DNA of 62,745 nt from JABDGC01 sp964466595. Lineage in GTDB: Bacteria; Pseudomonadota; Gammaproteobacteria; DSM-16500. The notes under the pieces are model-generated. The model was not told the origin of the DNA. It saw nothing but the letters and a program-made list of their open reading frames with translations, and did no database searches. A program made the position numbers and the translations under genes. The DNA lies in assembly GCA_964466595.1 (NCBI GenBank), contig CAYXNR010000007.1, positions 1-62,745 on the forward strand, written 5' to 3'. This document shows, one piece after another, positions 43,645-52,477 of the stretch (the stretch's first letter is position 1; every line of letters begins with the position of its first letter).

Positions 43645-45390
43645 ATGCCGCTCAAGAAAAGAATTCATATCGGCACATTATTACTAGAACAGCAATTGCT
43701 CACGCAAGAGCAATTAACAACCGCTGTTGCACAGCAACATGCTTCAGGAGGCAAGCTCGGACAGGTATTAATTGATCTTGGCTATATTAAAGAAGAAAAA
43801 TTATTAGCTTTGCTTGCTGAACAATTAGAAATTCCCTATGTCGATTTAAAAAACTATACTTTGATTCCCGAAATAGTTCATCTTTTACCCGAGCTTTATG
43901 CGCGTAATTTACGCGCTATGGTTTTAGCTAAAGAAGCCTCTGCTTTACTGGTCGGTATGGTTGATCCACAAAATATCGTTGCTCATGATGAATTAAGTCG
44001 GCTGCTGAATAGTCCTATTCGGGTTGCCTTAGTTCGCGAAATCGATTTAATCAAAACAATTGATGTCGTTTATCGACATACGGCCGAAATCACGCAACTC
44101 GCTGAAGAATTATCAGAAGAGCTGGTTAAGAGTGATTATGATATTGATCAACTCACCGCAGGTTTATCGGTTTCAGATGCGCCGGTTGTAAAACTCTTAC
44201 AGACCATTTTTGAAGATGCGGTGCGTGCGAATGCTTCTGATGTGCATATTGAACCAGCAGAAAATGGCCTACGTATACGTAGCCGAATAGATGGCATTTT
44301 GCATGAGCAGATGATCAAAGAAAAACAAGTTGCGCCCGCATTGACACTCCGTTTAAAGCTGATGGCCGGCTTAAATATTACTGAAAAACGTTTACCGCAA
44401 GATGGACGATTTAGTATGAAAATTCACAATCAAAATTTTGATGTGCGTTTATCAACGATGCCGGTGCAATACGGAGAATCAGTAGTCATGCGTTTACTGA
44501 ATCAATCGGCAGAAAGCTTTGGTATGGAACATGTGGGGATGCCAGCAGATTTACTGTTTATTATCCGTAAAATTGTCACGATGCCAAATGGTTTACTATT
44601 AGTTACCGGGCCAACAGGTAGCGGTAAAACGACGACGCTCTATGGTATTTTAAATGAATTGAATACTGCCGAAAAAAAAATTATTTCAGTAGAAGATCCA
44701 GTGGAATATCGTCTTGCTCGTATTAATCAGGTACAAGTGAATACTCGAATCGATTTAAGCTTTGCACGGGTTTTGCGTTCTGTTTTGCGTCAGGATCCAG
44801 ATATTATTATGGTAGGTGAGTTGCGCGATCAGGAAACGGTCAGTATGGCTTTGCGAGCTTCGATGACTGGACATTTTGTTTTGTCTACCTTGCACACCAA
44901 TGATTCCATTAGTGCTGCCATCCGTTTGCTGGACATGGGTGCAGAAGGCTTTCTCGTTGCTACCATTTTACGGGCCGTGCTCGCGCAGCGTCTCGTCAGA
45001 CGCATTTGCCAAAATTGTATTGAGATACATCAGCCAGTAGCAGAAGAATTACTGTGGTTAAGTTCTGTAGCTAATTATTCTCATAAAGAAAAAGTATATT
45101 ATCTTGGACCAGGCTGTACCTATTGCCATAATACGGGTTATAAAGGACAAATCGGTCTCTTTGAATTACTGGAAATCACACCATATTTAGCTGAAATGCT
45201 GCGTTTAAATGATACGGCGGGATTTAATCATGCTGCAGAGAAGAGTCCCCATTTTCGACCGCTTATCTTGAGCGGTTTAGACTTGGTTGATCAAGGGGTC
45301 ACAACCATTAGCGAAATGATTCGTATCATGGGTGAGGGCGCCATGATCGCTCCCGCTCCTCTCAAGGTGAAAACCGATGCCAACCTTTAA
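43645..45390 (+). CDS. mshE: MSHA extension ATPase MshE
   Basis: 581 residues. N-terminal MshEN domain with two repeats (about 8-31 HIGTLLLEQQLLTQEQL; 37-60 KLGQVLIDLGYIKEEKL), the module that binds c-di-GMP in Vibrio MshE. Here the RLG of the consensus reads HIG and KLG, so nucleotide affinity may differ. Hexameric ATPase core: SDVHIEPAENGLRIRSRIDG, Walker A TGPTGSGKTTTLY (about 321-333), Walker B DPDIIMVGELRD, and the zinc-binding tetracysteine CQNC/CTYC. Powers pilin polymerisation. Confidence 0.94.
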   Translation: MPLKKRIHIGTLLLEQQLLTQEQLTTAVAQQHASGGKLGQVLIDLGYIKEEKLLALLAEQLEIPYVDLKNYTLIPEIVHLLPELYARNLRAMVLAKEASALLVGMVDPQNIVAHDELSRLLNSPIRVALVREIDLIKTIDVVYRHTAEITQLAEELSEELVKSDYDIDQLTAGLSVSDAPVVKLLQTIFEDAVRANASDVHIEPAENGLRIRSRIDGILHEQMIKEKQVAPALTLRLKLMAGLNITEKRLPQDGRFSMKIHNQNFDVRLSTMPVQYGESVVMRLLNQSAESFGMEHVGMPADLLFIIRKIVTMPNGLLLVTGPTGSGKTTTLYGILNELNTAEKKIISVEDPVEYRLARINQVQVNTRIDLSFARVLRSVLRQDPDIIMVGELRDQETVSMALRASMTGHFVLSTLHTNDSISAAIRLLDMGAEGFLVATILRAVLAQRLVRRICQNCIEIHQPVAEELLWLSSVANYSHKEKVYYLGPGCTYCHNTGYKGQIGLFELLEITPYLAEMLRLNDTAGFNHAAEKSPHFRPLILSGLDLVDQGVTTISEMIRIMGEGAMIAPAPLKVKTDANL

Positions 45391-46600
45391 ATTTCAGGGC
45401 CGTGATTTATCCGGAAAACGAGTAGCGGGTATTCGTCTTGCTAGCACGGCTGAAAATATCAGCGCTCAATTGCTTAAGGAAGGAATTGTTCCTGTTCAAA
45501 TCGCTATAGTTAAAAAGGAAGAAAATCCCTGGCAAGCCTTGATTGCGCTTTTGGGCGGTGGGCGTATTTCAACAGATGAGATGGGGATTTTTTCTCGGCA
45601 AATGTACACGCTGAGTAAAACGGGTGTTCCTATTTCGCTTGCTATTAAAAGGCTGGCAGAAACAGCCCGCAGTAGACAGATGACAATGGCCTTGAATGGT
45701 ATTGCCGAAGGTTTAGAAGCGGGACAGGACTTGGCAGCAGCTATGCAACGTTATCCAAAAGTGTTTACGCCGGTGATGATTTCTATGATTCGGGTAGGAC
45801 AAAGTAGCGGCCGACTAGATGAGGCCTTTTTACATCTCAATCAATATATAGAATTAGAAGCCAGTGCTATAAAGCGCCTATCGACAGCCCTGCGTTATCC
45901 CCTTTTTATTTTTATCAGTATGATCATGGCTGTTTTTGTAGTGAATCATTTTGTTATCCCGACCTTTGCGCGGGTTTATGAGAATGCCCATCTTAGCTTA
46001 CCGATCTTAACCCGTATTCTGATTGATATTTCGAAGTTTACTATTCAATATGGCTGGTATTTGCTGGGAGGACTAGCCCTGATTCTTGGCTGGGGAATCT
46101 ATTACCTCAAAACACCTGAGGGTAAATTACAAGGTGATCGCTTTCTTTTGAAAATTCCGGTGATCGGCTTACTCTTAAAGCGGATTATTTTATTACGTTT
46201 TACTCAAGTTTTTGCTATTGTCACCAAGGCCGGTGTTCCTTTATTAGAAGGTTTAAGCTTGGTGGCCCAGGCCATCAATAACAGTTATGCTCAAAAGGAA
46301 ATTCTGGGCATGAAGGAAGCCATATTAAGCGGCAAAAGTTTAACACAAGCCGCATTATCGGTAGAATTTTTTACACCTCTTGAGATTCAAATGCTGACTG
46401 TGAGCGAAGAGACCGGCGAATTGGGTGAAATGCTAGAGCAAATGAGTATGTTCTATGAGCGTGAAGTCACTTATGATCTCAAACGCTTAAGTGATTTCAT
46501 CGAACCAGCTCTGATTGTTTGTTTATCAATCTTGATTTTAATCCTTGCTTTTGCAGTCTATTTACCCATTTGGGATTTAATTAAATTAACTCACATGTGA
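45377..46600 (+). CDS. mshG: MSHA inner-membrane platform protein MshG
   Basis: 407 residues, GspF/PilC family. Two homologous cytoplasmic domains (MGIFSRQMYTLSKTGVPISLAIKRLAETARS... and LLKRIILLRFTQVFAIVTKAGVPLLEGLSLVAQAI) alternate with three membrane helices (about 171-193, 218-240, 375-400). It overlaps mshE by 14 nt and is the rotor on which pilin is added. Confidence 0.93.
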   Translation: MPTFKFQGRDLSGKRVAGIRLASTAENISAQLLKEGIVPVQIAIVKKEENPWQALIALLGGGRISTDEMGIFSRQMYTLSKTGVPISLAIKRLAETARSRQMTMALNGIAEGLEAGQDLAAAMQRYPKVFTPVMISMIRVGQSSGRLDEAFLHLNQYIELEASAIKRLSTALRYPLFIFISMIMAVFVVNHFVIPTFARVYENAHLSLPILTRILIDISKFTIQYGWYLLGGLALILGWGIYYLKTPEGKLQGDRFLLKIPVIGLLLKRIILLRFTQVFAIVTKAGVPLLEGLSLVAQAINNSYAQKEILGMKEAILSGKSLTQAALSVEFFTPLEIQMLTVSEETGELGEMLEQMSMFYEREVTYDLKRLSDFIEPALIVCLSILILILAFAVYLPIWDLIKLTHM

Positions 46601-46634
46601 TACAATTTACAGAGGAATAAAAAGGAGCTTGATT

Positions 46635-47015
46635 ATGAAGAAAGGGAAGCAGAAACAAGTCGGTTTTACCTTAATTGAATTAGTCATCGTTATTGTTATT
46701 TTGGGTATTTTGGCGGTTATCGCGATGCCCAAATTTATTAATCTTTCAACAGATGCTCAAACCGCAGCCACCAATGGCGTCGCTGCTGCCTTATCTTCAG
46801 CCAATGCGACGAATTATGCGGCTCGCTCCGAAAATTCGTCAAATGGCGTGGCTGTGACCAATTGCACCAGTATGTCGAGTGCCCTCTTAGGTGGTGCCTT
46901 GCCAACAGGTTATACGATTACTTCTGCCGCTGTTACTGCTGGCTCGACGGCAACCTGCACCCTAACGGGCCCGAGTTCTACCACTGCAACCTTTACTGCA
47001 ACGGGAATTAATTAG
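46635..47015 (+). CDS. Type IV pilin, MshA-like major pilin
   Basis: 126 residues from ATG 46635 (SD AAAGGAGC). Class III leader KKGKQKQVG, cleaved before FTLIELVIVIVILGILAVIAMPKF, with Glu at mature position 5. Mature protein has two Cys (in VTNCTSM and ATCTLTG), consistent with a pilin disulfide loop, and is Ser/Thr/Ala-rich. Size and position after mshG fit MshA (or MshB); only one such full pilin is present, so it is probably the major subunit. Confidence 0.85.
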   Translation: MKKGKQKQVGFTLIELVIVIVILGILAVIAMPKFINLSTDAQTAATNGVAAALSSANATNYAARSENSSNGVAVTNCTSMSSALLGGALPTGYTITSAAVTAGSTATCTLTGPSSTTATFTATGIN

Positions 47016-47068
47016 GGTCTGTATATGCGCATTGGCATTAATGTTGCATTAACACTGGCATGAACATT

Positions 47069-47193
47069 GTCGTCCTGAGCGAAGCGAAGGATCTGTTTTT
47101 GTAAAATTATTGAGATCCTTCGCTACGCTCAGGATGACAATCACGCTCAGGATGACAATTATGCTCAGGATGACAATTATGCTCGGGATGACC
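47069..47193. repeat. Composite palindromic repeat cluster between major and minor pilin genes
   Basis: A 26-bp unit (47069-47094) and its inverted copy (47113-47138) belong to the same family as 7986-8011. The right arm continues into a tandem of 18-bp units (gctcaggatgacaatta type) starting at 47127, 47145, 47163 and 47181, the last partial. It can fold into a long hairpin in the pilin transcript. Confidence 0.75.
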
Positions 47194-47233
47194 AAGGCAA
47201 GGGATAAAAAGCTAGAATAGCGGGACCTGTCAC

Positions 47234-47614
47234 ATGAACAGCCAGGCTGGTTTTACACTCATTGAAATTGTTGTTTTTATCGTCATAACCAGTATCTTAG
47301 CAGCTACCCTGTTACTTACCTTTACTACTTCCTTACAAAAGGCTCCTCAATTTATTCAAAATTTAACTGCCCTCGAGAGTGCCAAAAAATGCATGGAATG
47401 GTTTATTGGGCAGAGAAGTCTCTTGGGTTATAACAGTATTGCTTGTCCCAGTAGTGCCGTGCCAGGCTTTTGTACGACACCCTCAGGCTATACACTCAGT
47501 GTAGCAATTAGCTGTGCTAGTATCGGCGGTGATGCCAGTTATAAAATAATTACAGTGAGTATGAGCGGTATTACTACTTTAACTTTGACAACGATGATTG
47601 CGGATTATGAATAA
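47234..47614 (+). CDS. Minor prepilin (MshC/MshD-like)
   Basis: 126 residues, leader MNSQAG then FTLIEIVVFIVITSILAATLLL with Glu5. Mature part has four Cys (KKCMEW, IACPSS, GFCTTP, ISCAS), suggesting two disulfides. It lies between the major pilin and the next prepilin; the order matches the minor-pilin block of msh loci. Its last codons overlap the next ATG. Confidence 0.8.
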   Translation: MNSQAGFTLIEIVVFIVITSILAATLLLTFTTSLQKAPQFIQNLTALESAKKCMEWFIGQRSLLGYNSIACPSSAVPGFCTTPSGYTLSVAISCASIGGDASYKIITVSMSGITTLTLTTMIADYE

Positions 47615-48092
47615 AAGATCTAGTCAACAAGGGTTTACCTTGATTGAATTAATCATCGTCATTGTCTTGTTAGCCATCATTGCCAAGATGGCAAGTCAAA
47701 TGTTAGGCCAAGGCTTGAATGCTTTTCTGATGGGCCAAAATGTGATGAATACTAATTGGCAGGGACAAATTGCGCTTGAGCGTTTATCCCGAGATTTAGC
47801 CTTGGTTCGTTCAGCGAGTGATGTTAGCGTCAATTCCGCAACGGAATTTAGCTTTATTAATGTAAACGGTGTAGCGATAGATTATAAACTCAGCGGTACG
47901 ACTTTGTTGCTTAATTCACAAGTTTTAGCTGATGGAGTCAGTAATTTGAGTTTTACTTATTACGATCAAAATGGCAATGCCGCCTTGACTGTGGCCAATC
48001 TGCGCTATGTGAATGTAGCACTCAGCTTTAATCAACAAGGAGTTGGCTACAGCGTGAATACTGCTGTTTTTCTAAGAAATCTGAGTAGCTAA
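47607..48092 (+). CDS. Minor prepilin, MshO-like
   Basis: 161 residues from ATG 47607 (overlapping the previous stop). Leader MNKRSSQQG, mature FTLIELIIVIVLLAIIAKMASQ. The body (GQIALERLSRDLALVRSASDV..., VADGVSNLSFTYYDQNGNAA) is that of MshO/PilW-type minor pilins. Last plus-strand gene of the pilus operon; the convergent propeller protein ends 1 bp away. Confidence 0.8.
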   Translation: MNKRSSQQGFTLIELIIVIVLLAIIAKMASQMLGQGLNAFLMGQNVMNTNWQGQIALERLSRDLALVRSASDVSVNSATEFSFINVNGVAIDYKLSGTTLLLNSQVLADGVSNLSFTYYDQNGNAALTVANLRYVNVALSFNQQGVGYSVNTAVFLRNLSS

Positions 48093-48093
48093 G

Positions 48094-49692
48094 CTAAGCA
48101 AAAATCTCTTGCCAGGCTGCTTGTGGCTTGGTGTGTGGACCGAGCAAACTGATTCCATTGACAGTAACATTGCTTTGAAAACCGCTGGGCGCTGAAACGA
48201 CTGACCAACTTGAGCCATCCCAATGCACAAAGAGGGCGTTCTGACCAACAGCCCAACAATCACTGCTTATGGTACAAGATACATCATACAAGTCATTGCT
48301 ATTACTGATGCTAGACGTGGTCGACCAGTTCGATCCGTTCCAATGTAAAATAAATAAAAAATTGCCAGTTAAATGCTGACCAACAGCCCAGCAATCATTT
48401 GAAGCATTACAGTAAACACTGTTTAAATTAGAATTGGCGGAAGCGGCTGGTGTGATTCGTGACCAAGTACTGCCATTGAAATACTCGATTAAAGGATTAC
48501 CTGTCAGCACATTGCCGACAGCCCAACAATCATTACTAGTATTGCAATAAACACTGTTCAGTTGCGTATTGGCTTGGGCGCTGGGTGTGAAACGGGACCA
48601 GGCTACCCCATCAAAATGTTCTAGCAAGGGATAATTGCTTAAGGCAGTACCGACTAACCAGCAATCACTGCTGTTGAGGCAATAGACGCCATTCGCGCTT
48701 GCATTGGCCTGCACTGTCGGTGTAACGCTTGACCAGCTCGAGCCATCAAAGTGTAAAATAGTAGGATTTTTCTTATTTACTTGTCCAACAGCCCAGCAAT
48801 CCGTACTACTATTGCAATCAATATCGTTTAAATCAGAACCACCGCTTACGCTAACAGCTGACCAAGCATTACCATCCCAATGGAGAAGCGTGTAGGTCGA
48901 TCCTGAATTTTGACCCACTGCCCAACCATCTGCATAAGAGAGCATACAAATAGCGGTTAAATTAGGGCGCCAAGAAGAAACCACGGTAGCATTGTTCCAC
49001 TGTACTTCTGTTGGATTATTCCAGCGTGCAAAGGCCAAGCCATTACTGGTTTGATTGCCAACAGCCCATCCTTCTTGCAGCTGCACGGCTTCCTGTAAAT
49101 TACGTTTACCAAAAGGGCTGCCCGGATTAGCGGGGGAGGAGAGGCTGGGGACACCGCCTTGTGAAGCTAGAGTACATTGATACTGTCCAACCCCCGTTCC
49201 TGTAGCATGAGCAGCTGCTGTGCTGCTATCTACACCGCGTGTTGCGCCCAGAAAATGGCTGGCATCCATGCCGGCATAATTAATGAGTTCATTATCTATC
49301 ATAATCCGTCCTGAGCTGGCGTAGCCTCCGGTACTACCTACTGTAATAGTGGTTGCAGTGCTTGTTAAGGAGCCATTGAGGGAAGCGGCATTACTATAAA
49401 AGCGACCTGCTGAGCTGAGACTATAAGTCCCTCTGCCTAGGCTATTACTGAGACTTAAGCTCGAACAGGCACTGCGCTGCGTTAAGGTGGAGTTTAAGAG
49501 TTGATGGATACCCTGTTGTAGGCCGGATTCTGCTAGATAAAAGGCCTGGGTGGCTTGTACAGCATCAGAAGTAGAACGAAAGCTCGTAACCATCATATAG
49601 GTGAAAGCAAGACCAATAAAGCCAACCACTAAAATCAATAAGACAGCAAGCAGTGATAGAAATCCTTGGTTTTTCCTTCGACCGACATTCAT
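48094..49692 (-). CDS. PilX/MshP-like prepilin with C-terminal seven-repeat, propeller-like domain
   Basis: 532 residues. N-terminus (NVGRRKNQG then FLSLLAVLLILVVGFIGLAFTYMM, later FYLAESGLQQGIHQLLN) is that of PilX/MshP minor pilins, without Glu5. Residues about 85-165 form a Ser/Thr/Gly-rich beta segment (TITVGSTGGYASSGRIMIDNELINYAG). From about 190 to 510 there are seven repeats of about 40-45 residues with pattern LNxVxC-x3-S-x-DCWAVGQ-x8-10-LxHWDGSxWS. Cys pairs occur in repeats 3-7. The count fits a seven-bladed beta-propeller. It converges on the msh operon. Likely pilus-tip adhesin; inference. Confidence 0.82.
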   Translation of the reverse strand: MNVGRRKNQGFLSLLAVLLILVVGFIGLAFTYMMVTSFRSTSDAVQATQAFYLAESGLQQGIHQLLNSTLTQRSACSSLSLSNSLGRGTYSLSSAGRFYSNAASLNGSLTSTATTITVGSTGGYASSGRIMIDNELINYAGMDASHFLGATRGVDSSTAAAHATGTGVGQYQCTLASQGGVPSLSSPANPGSPFGKRNLQEAVQLQEGWAVGNQTSNGLAFARWNNPTEVQWNNATVVSSWRPNLTAICMLSYADGWAVGQNSGSTYTLLHWDGNAWSAVSVSGGSDLNDIDCNSSTDCWAVGQVNKKNPTILHFDGSSWSSVTPTVQANASANGVYCLNSSDCWLVGTALSNYPLLEHFDGVAWSRFTPSAQANTQLNSVYCNTSNDCWAVGNVLTGNPLIEYFNGSTWSRITPAASANSNLNSVYCNASNDCWAVGQHLTGNFLFILHWNGSNWSTTSSISNSNDLYDVSCTISSDCWAVGQNALFVHWDGSSWSVVSAPSGFQSNVTVNGISLLGPHTKPQAAWQEIFA

Positions 49693-49724
49693 GAAAACTT
49701 CCTTGTTTCTGAAGTGGACCCATT

Positions 49725-51119
49725 TTATTCAACAACTACATCTTTAGCTGGGCTAAGGCTCAAAAAATACTGTCTGAGAAAATAAATTGCTAAACCCAAA
49801 GCCGTCCATATACCAAAACCAATCCAAGTTGGTAGCGATAGACTACTCATTAAATATAAGCATAAAAGGATTCCCAGTAGGGGCACAAGTGGATTCCCCG
49901 GCATTCGAAAGGGTCTGGGCAAATCAGGCTTGGTGATTCGCAAAACGACCACAGAACCACAAACAGCAATAAATGCAGCTAGCGTTCCAATATTAACTAA
50001 ACTAGCTATATGGTTAATTGGAAAAAATCCTGCGATGAGGCCAATTGTCCAAGCCATCATCCAAATTAAACGACGAGGCGTTTGGCTCGGAGCATGTATT
50101 TTTGCAAAAAAATGGGGTAATAAATTATCTCTTGCCATGGCAAGAAAAATGCGAGTGGAACCATAGTACATCGCTAAAATAGCTGTGGTGAGGCCGCCAA
50201 TGGCGCCGATGGCGATAATTTCTCCTGCAAAACGATGGCCGATATTAAAAAGAGAGATGGCCACAGGTGAGCTGACATTGAGACCAGTATAGGGAACCAA
50301 GCCAACTAAAATGCCTGCTACTAGAACATAAATCAGGGTACAGACGACTAAAGAGGTCAAAATACCAATCGGCAGATTTCTTTGCGGATTAATCGTTTCC
50401 TCAGCAGCAGCTGAAATTGAATCAAAGCCTACATAAGCAAAAAAAATAAGACCGGCACCATTTACGATTCCTTGTAGACCAAAGGGGAAAAAGGGATGCC
50501 AATTTTCTGGTTTAAAATAGAAAACACCGATACCGATAAAAAGAGCGATAATGCCTAATTTGAGCGCCACCACAAAGGCATTAAAACGGGCACTTTCTTT
50601 CACACCCAAAGATAAAATGCCGCCTAAGGCTAAGACAATCAGCATGGCTGGTAAGTTGATGAGACCGCCACTAAAGGGGTCTTTTACCAAAAAATCGGGC
50701 ATGCTAATTCCAAAGGCATGGAGCGCGCTTTGTACATATCCTGACCAGCCTATCGAGACGGTTGAGGCATCCATCCCGTATTCGAGCAATAAGTCCCAGC
50801 CCACTACCCAAGCAAAAAACTCACCAATACCCGCATAAGCATAGTTATAAGCCCCGCCACAGCCGCCAAAACAAGAAGCGAGTTCAGCATAAGAAAGAGC
50901 TGCAAAACTGCAAGCGAGACCGGCAAAAAGATAGGATAAGATAATAGCCGGCCCTGCCTGCGTGGCAGCTGCTACGCCCGTTAAGACGAAAATGCCGGCG
51001 CCAATAATGGCGCCTATGCCAAGCAGGGTTAAATCCGTTGCGGTTAAACAGCGTCGTAATTCATTGTGCTCAGTTTGATGGCTTAAGGCTTTGGTACGAA
51101 ACAGATTTTTCACAATCAC
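49725..51119 (-). CDS. APC-family cationic/neutral amino-acid permease, paralogue 1
   Basis: 464 residues, 12 membrane helices. Opening LGIGAIIGAGIFVLTGVAAA is the APC helix 1 signature; GCGGAYNYAYAGIGEFFAWVVGWDLLLEYGMDA and FFAYVGFDSISAAAEETINPQRNLPIGI match the CAT/YfnA-type amino-acid permeases. About 60% similar by eye to the permease at 61077-62480. It lies between the pilus and leucine-catabolism loci, diverging from liuA by 152 bp. Confidence 0.9.
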   Translation of the reverse strand: MIVKNLFRTKALSHQTEHNELRRCLTATDLTLLGIGAIIGAGIFVLTGVAAATQAGPAIILSYLFAGLACSFAALSYAELASCFGGCGGAYNYAYAGIGEFFAWVVGWDLLLEYGMDASTVSIGWSGYVQSALHAFGISMPDFLVKDPFSGGLINLPAMLIVLALGGILSLGVKESARFNAFVVALKLGIIALFIGIGVFYFKPENWHPFFPFGLQGIVNGAGLIFFAYVGFDSISAAAEETINPQRNLPIGILTSLVVCTLIYVLVAGILVGLVPYTGLNVSSPVAISLFNIGHRFAGEIIAIGAIGGLTTAILAMYYGSTRIFLAMARDNLLPHFFAKIHAPSQTPRRLIWMMAWTIGLIAGFFPINHIASLVNIGTLAAFIAVCGSVVVLRITKPDLPRPFRMPGNPLVPLLGILLCLYLMSSLSLPTWIGFGIWTALGLAIYFLRQYFLSLSPAKDVVVE

Positions 51120-51233
51120 TCCTCAATTATTTATATCTATGCCCTTAAATTAGAATAGTGCAATGTTAAAACAATAACTTTTCTTTTGTCAAATAGCTTT
51201 CAAGACTCTTGCTTGAGCTCGCTTAGCTTATCC

Positions 51234-51239
51234 TATAAC
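51234..51239 (+). promoter_or_regulatory. Possible -10 element for the liu operon
   Basis: TATAAC lies 32 bp before the liuA start, with a weak TTGAGC 15 bp upstream of it. Pattern match only. Confidence 0.3.
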
Positions 51240-51271
51240 ATAAAATCTATGGAAGGCGGAGAGGAAGTCTG

Positions 51272-52429
51272 GTGGAATTTTCTGAATATGCGCTGGGAGA
51301 AACAGTGGAACTGTTGCAGAAGGCAGTCCATGATTTTGCTTCTTCAGAAATCGCACCACGAGCGCAGGAAATCGATCAGCAAAATAGCTTTCCTGTTGAA
51401 CTCTGGCCTCAATTAGGAAAATTAGGCGTTTTAGGTATAACGGCTGAAGAAAAATATGGTGGTTCAGGCCTCGGTTATCTGGAACATGTTGTTGTCATGG
51501 AAGAAATTAGCCGGGCTTCTGCAGCCATTGGCCTAAGCTATGCTGCACATTCTAATCTTTGTTTGAATCAAATTTCCCTGAATGGTAATGCGAAACAAAA
51601 AGCACATTATCTTCCCCGTCTATGTTCTGGAGAAGGGGTTGGCGCGTTGGCGATGAGCGAAACCCAGGCAGGCTCGGATGTCATGAGTATGCGCTTGCGT
51701 GCTGAAAAAAAAGGGAAAGGCTATCTTTTAAATGGCACAAAAATGTGGATTACCAATGGTCCAGAAGCAACGGTGCTTGTGGTCTATGCTAAAACCGATC
51801 CTGCTGCCGGCCCGCATGGCATTACCGCCTTTATTGTTGAAAAATCCTTCTCGGGATTTTCTGTGGCACAAAAGCTAGATAAGTTAGGTATGCGTGGTTC
51901 TAATACCTGTGAATTGGTCTTTGAAAATTGTGAGGTTCCTGAAGAAAATGTGCTGGGCCAAGTGAATAAAGGGGCGGAGGTTCTGATGAGCGGCTTAAAT
52001 TATGAGCGTCTCATTCTTGCTGCTGGTCCTGTCGGCATTATGCAAGCCTGCATGGATGTCGTGCTGCCTTATATACATCAACGGAAGCAATTTGATAAGC
52101 CAATAGGAGAATTTGAATTGATACAAGGAAAGTTAGCAGATATGTATACAACCTTAATGGCTTCCCGTGCTTATTTATATACAACGGCAAAAATGAGCAA
52201 CCGCGGCAGCTTGACGCGCAAAGACGCTGCTGCCTTAATTCTTTTTACTTCCGAACAGGCTACCCAAATGGCTCTGCAAGCGATTCAATGTTTAGGAGGC
52301 AATGGCTATATCAACGACTTTCCAACGGGGCGTTTTTTACGAGATGCTAAATTATATGAAATTGGTGCAGGCACCTCAGAAATTCGTCGTATGTTAATTG
52401 GGCGTGAATTATATAATGAAACAGCCTAG
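51272..52429 (+). CDS. liuA: Isovaleryl-CoA dehydrogenase
   Basis: 385-residue FAD enzyme oxidising isovaleryl-CoA to 3-methylcrotonyl-CoA and passing electrons to ETF. GTG start with GGAGAGGAAG upstream. Acyl-CoA dehydrogenase motifs ALAMSETQAGSDVMSM and KMWITNG; C-terminal QCLGGNGYINDFPTGRFLRDAKLYEIGAGTSEIRR. The catalytic Glu sits in LNYERLILAAGPVGIMQ, the location specific for isovaleryl-CoA dehydrogenase, and the usual C-terminal Glu is replaced by Gly in YEIGAGT. First gene of the leucine cluster. Confidence 0.9.
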   Translation: MEFSEYALGETVELLQKAVHDFASSEIAPRAQEIDQQNSFPVELWPQLGKLGVLGITAEEKYGGSGLGYLEHVVVMEEISRASAAIGLSYAAHSNLCLNQISLNGNAKQKAHYLPRLCSGEGVGALAMSETQAGSDVMSMRLRAEKKGKGYLLNGTKMWITNGPEATVLVVYAKTDPAAGPHGITAFIVEKSFSGFSVAQKLDKLGMRGSNTCELVFENCEVPEENVLGQVNKGAEVLMSGLNYERLILAAGPVGIMQACMDVVLPYIHQRKQFDKPIGEFELIQGKLADMYTTLMASRAYLYTTAKMSNRGSLTRKDAAALILFTSEQATQMALQAIQCLGGNGYINDFPTGRFLRDAKLYEIGAGTSEIRRMLIGRELYNETA

Positions 52430-52450
52430 AAGCTGTTCGAACAGCTTCTA
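52427..52450. terminator. Perfect 24-bp palindrome between liuA and liuB
   Basis: A perfect palindrome (first arm tagaagctgttc) includes the liuA stop codon. It can form a 12-bp hairpin and is followed by aatttt. Possible attenuator or mRNA stabiliser within the operon. Confidence 0.45.
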
Positions 52451-52477
52451 AATTTTAGTGCAGCATGAGGTTTAGAC

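Noticed and set aside
47127..47193. 18-bp tandem repeats considered as a CRISPR array
   Set aside because: Units are contiguous with no spacers and belong to the dispersed 26-bp repeat family.
49930..50166. ORFs antisense to the APC permease
   Set aside because: Mirror frames of a conserved membrane protein; composition typical of antisense of hydrophobic codons.
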